From contig JAEDKS010000007.1 of assembly GCA_016295665.1 (NCBI GenBank), positions 1 through 27,844 of the forward strand: a stretch of DNA of 27,844 nt. Reading direction: 5' to 3'. Below, piece after piece: positions 14,544 to 20,651 of the stretch. The notes beneath the pieces were generated by a model. That model did not search any database and was not told the origin of the DNA. It was given only the letters and a program-made list of their open reading frames with translations. The stretch comes from Clostridia bacterium. Lineage in GTDB: Bacteria > Bacillota > Clostridia > Christensenellales > Aristaeellaceae. The first letter of the stretch is position 1; every line of letters begins with the position of its first letter. A program made the position numbers and the translations under genes.

Positions 14544-15194
14544 TCACGCCTCCGGCCCCTCCCGCCGCTCGTCCAGAATGACCAGACCGCTCTCCCGGGC
14601 GCGAACCGCCAGCTCGGTGCGGTTGCGGAAGCCCGTCTTTTCCAGCATGCTCAGGATGTGGGTCTTGACGCTGCTGGGGGACATGAACAGGCGCTCGCCG
14701 ATCTCCGTGTTGGTGTAGCCGCCCGTCACCTCCCGCAGCACCTCCAGCTCCCGGGGCGTGAAGTCCCGGCTGCTGGCCTCGCCCAGGCGCACATCCGGCG
14801 GCGCGTCCGGGTACACCGACTCCCCCGCCATCGTCCGGCGCATGATGCTCAGGATGGACTCGTCCGTCGCCTCCTTGTACCAGAAGCTCTCCACGCCGAT
14901 GCGCCGCGCCCGGTCGATGTAGGAGCACTCCGGCATGGACGTCACCACAATCAGCTTCACCCCGGGGGTCTGCCGCTTGATGCGCGCCGCCGCCTCCAGC
15001 CCGTTCACGCCGCCCCGGGTCACCACGTCCATCAGCACCAGCTCCACCCCGTGGCGCAGGCAGTAGATGTCCGCCAGCTCCGCGCTGTCGATGGACGCCA
15101 CCAGGGTGAAGTCCTCCGAGGCCTCAATCATCATCCGGAACAGCTGGCGGGGCATGGCCTGATCCTCCACCACCAGCACGCGATGCCTGTTCAC
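14544..15194 (-). CDS. LuxR/NarL-family response regulator
   Basis: A 216-residue two-domain regulator. The receiver domain (about 1-120) starts RVLVVEDQAMPRQLF with the acidic pair Glu10/Asp11 and has phospho-acceptor Asp56 in 'LVLMDVVT', followed by a conserved lysine in 'WYKEATDE' (about 107). The C-terminal LuxR helix-turn-helix spans about 145-205: FTPRELEVLREVTGGYTNTEIGERLFMSPSSVKTHI. It is the third gene of the operon and its ATG overlaps the kinase stop by 4 bases, so it is almost certainly the kinase's partner. The gene set regulated cannot be told from sequence; the product acts in the cytoplasm on DNA. Confidence 0.9.
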   Translation of the reverse strand: MNRHRVLVVEDQAMPRQLFRMMIEASEDFTLVASIDSAELADIYCLRHGVELVLMDVVTRGGVNGLEAAARIKRQTPGVKLIVVTSMPECSYIDRARRIGVESFWYKEATDESILSIMRRTMAGESVYPDAPPDVRLGEASSRDFTPRELEVLREVTGGYTNTEIGERLFMSPSSVKTHILSMLEKTGFRNRTELAVRARESGLVILDERREGPEA

Positions 15195-16504
15195 AGCTCA
15201 TCCTCCCCTTCCTCCGGGTATGTGACGGTCAGCATGAACCGGGGCGCGCTCTGCACCCGCATGCTGCCGCCGGCGCGCTCCACCCGCCGCCGCAGCGCGG
15301 ACAGGCCGCCGCCCTCCGTCACCTCGCCCCCGGGCGCGGCGCCGTCGTTGGTGAACGATGCCTCCAGCCACCCCTGCGCCCGCGTCAGCCGCACCCACAG
15401 CGTCGTGCCGCCCGCGTGGCGCACGGTGTTGGTCAGGCACTCCCGGGCCGCGCTCGTCAGCAGCGCCCGGGCGGGGCTGTCCGGGGCGGGCTGCTCCCCG
15501 GTCACCTCCACCCGCACGCCGATGGTCTCCGCCGCCCGGATCAGATCCTCCAGCCCCGGGCCGCCCCGCTCCTCGCCGCCGGTGCTCTCCAGCAGCCGCA
15601 GCGCCCGCCGCCACTGCGCCAGCACCTCCTGCCGCTGCGGCGCGTCCGCCCCGGGGCGCACCAGCAGCTGCCGCGCCGAGAGCAGCGCCTGCCCGAACTC
15701 GTCATGGACGCGCATCCGGGCGTGGAGCACCTCCCGCTCCCTTGCCAGCTGACACACCTGGTCGCCGTAGCGGCGCAGGCGGCGGTTCATGGCCTCCAGC
15801 CGGGCATTTTCCTCCCGCAGGCGGCAGTTCAGCGCGTACTCCCCGGTCACCTCCGACGCCACGAGCTGCCACGCGGCCTCGCCGTCCACCTCCAGGAGGG
15901 TTCGAGTGAAGCTCCACACGGTGCCGTCCCCGGGATCGACCAGCGGCGTGTCGCCCGTCTCCAGCGCCCGGGCGGGCGGCTCCACGTCGCCGGTGGTCAG
16001 GCGCTGCCACAGGGTCTCACCGTTCAGGAGCACCTGCCCCGTCAGCTGACAGCACAGCTGCTCCATCCGCTCGTTCACCAGCCGGGGCAGGCCGTCCCGC
16101 ACATAGAAGCACAGCCCGGCGGGTAGCCGGTCGATGCCCTCCTTCACCGCCGCCGGGGACACATGGTCCCGCATCCACCGCAGCACCCGCCACAGTGCCA
16201 CGCCCGTCAGCACCCCCAGCAGCGCCATCACCGCCAGCATGGCCCCCAGGGGCAGCCGCCCCACCTGAGGCGCCGCCCAAGCCGCCTCCGGGGCATCAAA
16301 GCCATCCCAGAGCCCGGACATCATCGCCAGCAGCAGCGCGAAGCTCACCAGCGCGGGCAGCGCGCAGCAGACCGTCCGGCCCGGCGTCGTCCGGTACACC
16401 ACCGCCGTCATCGCGGCAAAGAGCCCCGCGCACACCAGCAGCAGCAGCCCCGTGCAGAGCAGCCCCTGCCCGTTGGCGGAAATCGCCCCCACAGGCATCA
16501 GCAT
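15191..16504 (-). CDS. Sensor histidine kinase of the NarX/LiaS/DesK type
   Basis: A 437-residue membrane kinase. Predicted helices lie near 12-36, 43-64 and 85-108. Residues 110-215 form a PAS-like sensory region without a recognised ligand motif. A coiled coil (about 222-262) leads to the dimer/phosphoacceptor helix with 'RVHDEFGQALLSAR', where His267 is the likely phosphorylation site. The ATPase domain has the N-box 'ECLTNTVRHA' (355-364), G1 'FTNDGAAP' (384-391) and G2 'EGGGLSALRRRV' (397-408). This is the HisKA_3/HATPase_c pattern that pairs with LuxR-type regulators. Start ATG 16504 overlaps the upstream gene's stop; the ATG at 16498 is an alternative. It lacks a large extracellular domain, so the signal may reach it through the neighbouring 7TM protein. 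Confidence 0.88.
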   Translation of the reverse strand: MLMPVGAISANGQGLLCTGLLLLVCAGLFAAMTAVVYRTTPGRTVCCALPALVSFALLLAMMSGLWDGFDAPEAAWAAPQVGRLPLGAMLAVMALLGVLTGVALWRVLRWMRDHVSPAAVKEGIDRLPAGLCFYVRDGLPRLVNERMEQLCCQLTGQVLLNGETLWQRLTTGDVEPPARALETGDTPLVDPGDGTVWSFTRTLLEVDGEAAWQLVASEVTGEYALNCRLREENARLEAMNRRLRRYGDQVCQLAREREVLHARMRVHDEFGQALLSARQLLVRPGADAPQRQEVLAQWRRALRLLESTGGEERGGPGLEDLIRAAETIGVRVEVTGEQPAPDSPARALLTSAARECLTNTVRHAGGTTLWVRLTRAQGWLEASFTNDGAAPGGEVTEGGGLSALRRRVERAGGSMRVQSAPRFMLTVTYPEEGEDEL

Positions 16505-18189
16505 CCGGTCTCACCGCCCTCTCCCGTGATGGTCAGCGTCTCAAACAGCGTCTCGTCCTGCCGCTCCACGTGCAGGTGCCAGGTCAGGCCCCGGGGCAGC
16601 GTCCGCTCCGGGCCCCACCCCGCCTCCAGGGGCTGCGCCGCCCCCTCCAGCGACAGGCGCAGGGTCAGCCCCGCCTCCCCCGCCCGCAGGGTCACCAGCA
16701 GCGCATTCAGCGTGGGCAGCGCCCGTTCCACCGCCGCCTCGAAGCAGTCGTAGGCCAGCACGATGGCCTCCTTGGGCATCACCGCGCTCCCCTCGGGGCG
16801 CAGCGCCGACAGGACACCCATGTCCGTCAGGCACCCCACCGATTCCCGAAGGCACAGCACCAGCTCCTGGGTACAGGCGTCCTCCTCCTGCATCAGCGCC
16901 AGGCTGCACCGCCGCTTCACATACGCGCCGTACACGCAGAGCAGTCCCAGCTGCCGGGTGAAGTCCGCCTCGTCCGGGCGCAGGCGCTCCAGCAGCGCGC
17001 TCATCCCGTTCATCTGGGAGCGAACCGGGGGCAGCAGGCTCTCGTAGAGCCGGTTCTGCTCCTCCAGCGCCGACTGCTGTCGCCGGGCATCGTTCTCGGC
17101 CCGGAGCAGCTCGTTCTCCTCCGACAGCAGGCCCGCCGTCTCCGACAGCCGCGCCCGGATGCGGTTCAGCCGGGCGGCGCTGTCCGTCCAGTAGATGTAC
17201 CCGCCCCGCACCCGCTGGCTGTGCAGGCGGATATCCTCGCTCAAGCTGACGGTGCCCTGCCGCGCCTGCGCCCGCTGCGCCGCGCTCAGGGTCAGCGGGG
17301 TGGTCGCGCTGTACACCACCCGGTCCTCCCCGTCCGTGATCTGCGCCGCGATGGTGGACGCGGAGAAGAAGCCGCCGTAGTTCGTGTTTGTCGGCAGCAG
17401 CCCGATGGCGATGCAGCTCTCCCAGGTCGCCACAAACGTGGCGCTGATCATCTCCGGCACCTTGAAGGGCCGCAGCACGTTGGCAAAGCTCAGGAGGGAG
17501 AGCAGCGCCCCCAGGACGAACACCGCGCAGGGCAGCCAAAGCCCCCGCCGCCCGCTGGGCACCCGGCACGCCCGCAGCAGCACCGCTGCCCCCGCCAGCG
17601 TCATGACCAGCATCCAGCCCATCGCCGCGTAGTACAGGGGGCCGTGGATGTACGCCGCCTCCCGGGGAAGCGGCGGGCAGAAGCGAAACGCCAGCTCATG
17701 CGCGTTGTTGGTCACAATGCCCAGGAACAGCGCCAGCGCCGGCACCAGCAGCAGATACCACCCCCGGCTCCGGGGGCGCTCCGCGCTGCGGTTCAGCTGC
17801 AGCGCCGCCAGCAGCACCAGCGTGGGCGCGAACAGCTGGGGCAGGTAGTACAGGTACCACAGCAGCACCTGCGCGTCCTCCGTGTTCACGAAGCGGTACT
17901 TGCACACCCGCAGCACCATCCACAGCGCCACCAGCAGCGCCGAGGCGATCAGCAGCCGCCGGGCCTTCGGCTCCATGACCCGGTGCTGAATCGACACCGC
18001 CCAGCCCAGCGCCAGCCCCACATAGAGGGTGCTGCTCAGGAGGAAGCTCAGCGTGCGCATCGCACTTCCCTGGCTCATGCCATGGAACAGCCCCGCCAGC
18101 AGGAAAAGCCCCGCCGCTGCCCACCGCCCCCGGTGCACCCGGGGCGCCGTCCGGGGCCGGGCCGTCTCCGGCTGTCTGCTCAGGCCCAT
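16498..18189 (-). CDS. 7TM sensor protein resembling a histidine kinase without kinase motifs
   Basis: A 563-residue protein. Seven predicted helices fall in residues about 22-236 (near 22-38, 47-66, 78-96, 104-131, 143-161, 184-206, 217-236), like the 7TM input domain of some Firmicute sensor kinases. A PAS-like part (about 265-335; 'AAQITDGEDRVVYSATTPLT') and a coiled coil (about 338-385) follow. The last 180 residues resemble the layout of a LytS-type kinase, including 'VLAYDCFEAAVERALPTLNALLVT', but I see no phosphoacceptor His motif, no N-box Asn and no glycine-rich ATP motifs. It may therefore be a pseudo-kinase sensor or scaffold for the kinase encoded next. Start ATG 18189 has GGAAGGAGGG upstream; an ATG at 18252 would overlap the promoter. 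Confidence 0.75.
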   Translation of the reverse strand: MGLSRQPETARPRTAPRVHRGRWAAAGLFLLAGLFHGMSQGSAMRTLSFLLSSTLYVGLALGWAVSIQHRVMEPKARRLLIASALLVALWMVLRVCKYRFVNTEDAQVLLWYLYYLPQLFAPTLVLLAALQLNRSAERPRSRGWYLLLVPALALFLGIVTNNAHELAFRFCPPLPREAAYIHGPLYYAAMGWMLVMTLAGAAVLLRACRVPSGRRGLWLPCAVFVLGALLSLLSFANVLRPFKVPEMISATFVATWESCIAIGLLPTNTNYGGFFSASTIAAQITDGEDRVVYSATTPLTLSAAQRAQARQGTVSLSEDIRLHSQRVRGGYIYWTDSAARLNRIRARLSETAGLLSEENELLRAENDARRQQSALEEQNRLYESLLPPVRSQMNGMSALLERLRPDEADFTRQLGLLCVYGAYVKRRCSLALMQEEDACTQELVLCLRESVGCLTDMGVLSALRPEGSAVMPKEAIVLAYDCFEAAVERALPTLNALLVTLRAGEAGLTLRLSLEGAAQPLEAGWGPERTLPRGLTWHLHVERQDETLFETLTITGEGGETGC

Positions 18190-18223
18190 GTCCGCTCCCT
18201 CCTTCCGCTCTGGTACGCCTACT

Positions 18224-18252
18224 ATTGTAACCGCTCGGGGCCGGGCGCGCAA
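18224..18252 (-). promoter_or_regulatory. Sigma-A promoter of the 7TM/kinase/regulator operon
   Basis: On the minus strand -35 TTGCGC (18247-18252) and -10 TACAAT (18224-18229) are 17 bases apart. The transcript would start near 18217 and have a leader of about 28 bases. Confidence 0.75.
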
Positions 18253-18275
18253 GGTGCTTTTCGGCCTCGGGGCAC

Positions 18276-18303
18276 AAAAAAGGAGGCGACGTCAATCGCC
18301 TCC
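18276..18303 (-). terminator. Terminator of the XRE gene, overlapping its last codons
   Basis: On the minus strand GGAGGCGA (18296-18303) pairs perfectly with TCGCCTCC (18282-18289) and is followed by TTTTTT (18276-18281). The gene's TGA stop (18292-18294) is in the six-base loop. Confidence 0.9.
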
Positions 18304-18786
18304 GTCCCGATGGAGCTCCCCGTCCTGCCGCGGCGCTTCGCCGCCCTTTTCCTGCCAGTGGCGCAGCCGGGGCAGCTGCTCCTGAAAGTAGGCCCGGGCC
18401 TGCTCCGGGGGCCAGTCCGGGCGGGACATGTGCGCCACCAGAAACTCCGTCAGCGTCTCCAGACTGGTGTAGACGAACTGCCCGTCCGCGTAGCACCAGC
18501 GGCAGTATTCCTCGTTGATGGTGCCGTCCTTTTCGCGGCTGACGGACGTATCGTCCAGCGGCATGCCGCAGCACTGGCACACCAGCTTCCTCGGGGAGCC
18601 CAGCAGCGTGTTGATGGACACATCGAACACCTGCGACAGCAGCCGGAGCGTGTCCGTGCTGGGCACGGTCTCGCCGCGCTCCCAGCGCGACACGGCCTGA
18701 CGGGTGACGAACACCCGCTCCGCCAGCTCGTCCTGGGACATGCCCCGGCCCGTGCGCAGCCGCGTGATGATGTTCTGCTTCTCCAT
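18292..18786 (-). CDS. XRE-family regulator with a zinc ribbon
   Basis: A 164-residue protein. Residues about 6-61 are an XRE-type helix-turn-helix: NIITRLRTGRGMSQDELAERVFVTRQAVSRWERGETVPSTDTL. A short linker leads to a four-cysteine cluster (Cys70, Cys72/Cys73, Cys95, Cys98) with the text 'CCGMPLDD' and 'NEEYCRWCYADGQF', which matches the putative zinc ribbon found in small Firmicute proteins. The tail (105-160) is helical and charged. Start ATG 18786 follows AGGAGGTGG; an upstream in-frame ATG at 18840 would contain the promoter. It has its own promoter and terminator, so it is a single-gene unit. Its targets are unknown. The metal-binding role of the cysteines is inferred. Confidence 0.87.
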   Translation of the reverse strand: MEKQNIITRLRTGRGMSQDELAERVFVTRQAVSRWERGETVPSTDTLRLLSQVFDVSINTLLGSPRKLVCQCCGMPLDDTSVSREKDGTINEEYCRWCYADGQFVYTSLETLTEFLVAHMSRPDWPPEQARAYFQEQLPRLRHWQEKGGEAPRQDGELHRDGGD

Positions 18787-18807
18787 GGGAATCCACCTCC
18801 TGTGCAC

Positions 18808-18836
18808 AGGATACCACATTCCGCCCGCCCTGCCAA
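18808..18836 (-). promoter_or_regulatory. Promoter of the XRE gene
   Basis: On the minus strand -35 TTGGCA (18831-18836) and -10 TATCCT (18808-18813) are 17 bases apart, with an extended -10 TGG just before. The transcript would start near 18801, about 15 bases before the ATG, and the AGGAGG site lies within that short leader. Confidence 0.7.
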
Positions 18837-18865
18837 GCAACCCGCAGTTGCGGCCCGGGCCCCGC

Positions 18866-20050
18866 TCACGGAGCCGGGAAGCGGAGCTGCAGCTGCATCT
18901 CCCCGAGCGGCTCCTGCTGCTCGCCCGCCAGCTGTACGGTCACGCGGAAGCTGCGCCCCTCGCAGGACGCGCCCAGGGACGCGGCGTAGTGCAGGCCGGA
19001 TTTGTAGCCCTGCCGCAGGCTCACCGGGCTGGCGAAGGCCATCTCCGGTCTCTCCCCCGCTTCGCTCTCGACCATCACCACCGCCGCGGCGATGAACTCG
19101 TCCTGCGGGGTGTCGAAGGAAAGGTCGATGTAGGTGTCCAGCCACGTCTCCACCAGCCGGGCCCGGACGAGGTTCAGGCCGGGAAGCGCCCCGGTGACCT
19201 CCACCTCCGCCGCCTCCAGCACGGTCGGGGCCGCGTCCCCCGCCCGCAGGGGCGACACGGGAATCAGAAGGCTGCTCACCTCGCTGACGGGCCGTCCCGG
19301 ATCCCTGATGGACAGTCTCGCCTGCTCGGCGGGGCGGTCGTACAGGGTGCTGTGGAACCGGACCCGCAGCTGCTCCGACGACTCCACCGCCGGGATGCGG
19401 AGCACCTGCGTCCAGGAGCCGTCCTCGGCGCGGTGCAGGTCATCCGGCAGGCCCTCGGTAACGAAGGTGCTCGCCTCGTTCTGCACCCCGCAGCCGAACA
19501 CGACCACGGAGAGCCCCAGCCGGTCGGCGTAGGCCGCGATGGTCTCGCCCGGGCGCGCCTCCGTTCCGGTCACCTCCGGCAGGCTCTTCGCCGCCGCTCG
19601 CAGCCCGCCCGCGCCGCTGGGCAGCAGCAGCACCTGCCCGCTGTCCGCCGGCCTGACGTGCACGGTCAGCAGGGCGCCGTAGCCGTCATAGAGCAGCTCC
19701 TGCACCTCCGCCACGGCGTATTCCGACGCCCAGAGCTGCCCCACCGGCTGCACCATCGCCGCCGCCACGGGGTCGTCCTCCAGGCCCGTCAGCGCCAGCA
19801 GCCCGGGCAGCACCGCCCCCGCCGCCGCTGCCGTGCCCACCAGCGCTACCAGCAGCACCGCCAGCCCCAGCAGCGCCCGGCGACCGCGCAGCCTGCCCAC
19901 GCGGGGCAGCCGCTCCGGAGCCGCCCGCTCCGCCAGGCCCGTCAGCGCGGCTTGCAGCGCCTGCGTGAAGTGCGCGTCCGGCTCGCCCAGCGCCTGCCGC
20001 AGATCGTCCCCGAGCCGCCTTCCCTCCTCCTGTCCCATGCCGTTCCTCAT
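18866..20050 (-). CDS. Membrane-anchored probable anti-sigma factor
   Basis: A 394-residue protein starting 4 bases inside the end of the sigma factor gene (ATGA overlap). Residues 1-57 are charged and likely cytoplasmic, with helical character that could bind the sigma factor. A single membrane helix follows (about 58-82, RRALLGLAVLLVALVGTAAAAG). The remaining 310 residues should be outside the membrane and are rich in beta-type sequence, with no catalytic motif I recognise. The layout resembles the DUF4179-type proteins that accompany ECF sigma factors in Clostridia, but no zinc-binding HxxxCxxC motif is visible in the N-terminus, so it is not a classic ZAS-type anti-sigma factor. The anti-sigma role is inferred from position and topology. 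Confidence 0.75.
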   Translation of the reverse strand: MRNGMGQEEGRRLGDDLRQALGEPDAHFTQALQAALTGLAERAAPERLPRVGRLRGRRALLGLAVLLVALVGTAAAAGAVLPGLLALTGLEDDPVAAAMVQPVGQLWASEYAVAEVQELLYDGYGALLTVHVRPADSGQVLLLPSGAGGLRAAAKSLPEVTGTEARPGETIAAYADRLGLSVVVFGCGVQNEASTFVTEGLPDDLHRAEDGSWTQVLRIPAVESSEQLRVRFHSTLYDRPAEQARLSIRDPGRPVSEVSSLLIPVSPLRAGDAAPTVLEAAEVEVTGALPGLNLVRARLVETWLDTYIDLSFDTPQDEFIAAAVVMVESEAGERPEMAFASPVSLRQGYKSGLHYAASLGASCEGRSFRVTVQLAGEQQEPLGEMQLQLRFPAP

Positions 20051-20517
20051 GCCGATCCCTCCCCGTCATAGGCCCTGCGCAGCAGCTGCCGCGCCCGGGC
20101 CAGCCTTGATTTCACCGTGCCACGGGGCACCCGCAGCAGCTTCGACAGCGCCTCGATGTCCCAGCCCTCCACATGGTGGAGCACCAGCAGGCTCCGCAAC
20201 TCCGGGGGCAGGGTGTTCAGCGCGTCCAGCAGCGGATGCTCCTGCGCGTCCGTCACGCCCCGCTCCGGCAGGTGCTCCATGGGCACCACGCGCCGCGCCC
20301 GGCGGGCCTGGTCGTGGCACACGTTCAGCAGGATGCGCACCAGCCACGCCTGAAACGTGTCCTCGTCGCGCAGCCTGTCCCGGTGCTGCCACGCCCGGCG
20401 CAGCGCCTCCTGCACGGCGTCCTCGCAGTCCGCCCGACAGACGCACTGGCTCCGCGCCACCCGGTACAGCAGCCCCTCCAGCGCCATCACGCGCTGTCCG
20501 AACGCCTCCCTGGTCAT
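20047..20517 (-). CDS. ECF-type RNA polymerase sigma factor
   Basis: A 156-residue sigma-70 family protein. Region 2 spans about residues 10-75, with 'DCEDAVQEALRRAWQHRDRL' and 'TFQAWLVRILLNVCHDQARR' in the expected core-binding and -10-recognition positions. Region 4 spans about 95-148, with 'LNTLPPELRSLLVLHHVEGWDIEALSKLLRVPRGTVKSRLARAR' containing the -35-binding helix-turn-helix. Start ATG 20517 follows GAGGAGGGAG; an in-frame ATG at 20655 would run through the putative promoter. Its 3' end overlaps the probable anti-sigma gene by 4 bases. Upstream lies a motif of the ECF type (20549-20579), consistent with self-activation. It would direct a specific regulon, possibly envelope stress, but the signal is unknown. 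Confidence 0.92.
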   Translation of the reverse strand: MTREAFGQRVMALEGLLYRVARSQCVCRADCEDAVQEALRRAWQHRDRLRDEDTFQAWLVRILLNVCHDQARRARRVVPMEHLPERGVTDAQEHPLLDALNTLPPELRSLLVLHHVEGWDIEALSKLLRVPRGTVKSRLARARQLLRRAYDGEGSA

Positions 20518-20548
20518 GGGCTCCCTCCTCTCCTGCGGTTCCTCACTG

Positions 20549-20579
20549 ATAAGACGCCGGGGAGGGGCGTCAGGTTCAC
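20549..20579 (-). promoter_or_regulatory. Candidate ECF-type autoregulatory promoter
   Basis: On the minus strand GTGAACCT (20572-20579) and CGTCTTAT (20549-20556) are 15 bases apart, so GAACC to CGTC has the 15-17 base spacing and 'GAAC / CGTC' pattern common for ECF sigma factors. No sigma-A promoter of similar quality is seen there. Confidence 0.5.
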
Positions 20580-20610
20580 GGTTTCGGCAAATTTTTCCGG
20601 AGGGCACGCA

Positions 20611-20645
20611 GGAAAAGCGCCCGCATCCCGGCAGGATGCAGGCGC
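20611..20645 (-). terminator. Terminator at the end of the glycoside hydrolase operon
   Basis: On the minus strand GCGCCTGCATCC (20634-20645) pairs with GGATGCGGGCGC (20617-20628) with one G-T pair and a five-base loop, followed by TTTTCC. It begins 7 bases after the stop of the last gene. Confidence 0.85.
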
Positions 20646-20651
20646 ATCGCG

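Noticed and set aside
18787..18865. Terminator for the sigma/anti-sigma operon
   Set aside because: Only short stems (CCGCA/TGCGG, GCAAC/GTTGC) without a T-run occur, too weak to annotate.
16195..19095. Very long plus-strand open frame (966 codons) across the signalling and XRE genes
   Set aside because: It crosses the XRE terminator and two promoters, and the product is low-complexity Pro/Arg/Gln/His.
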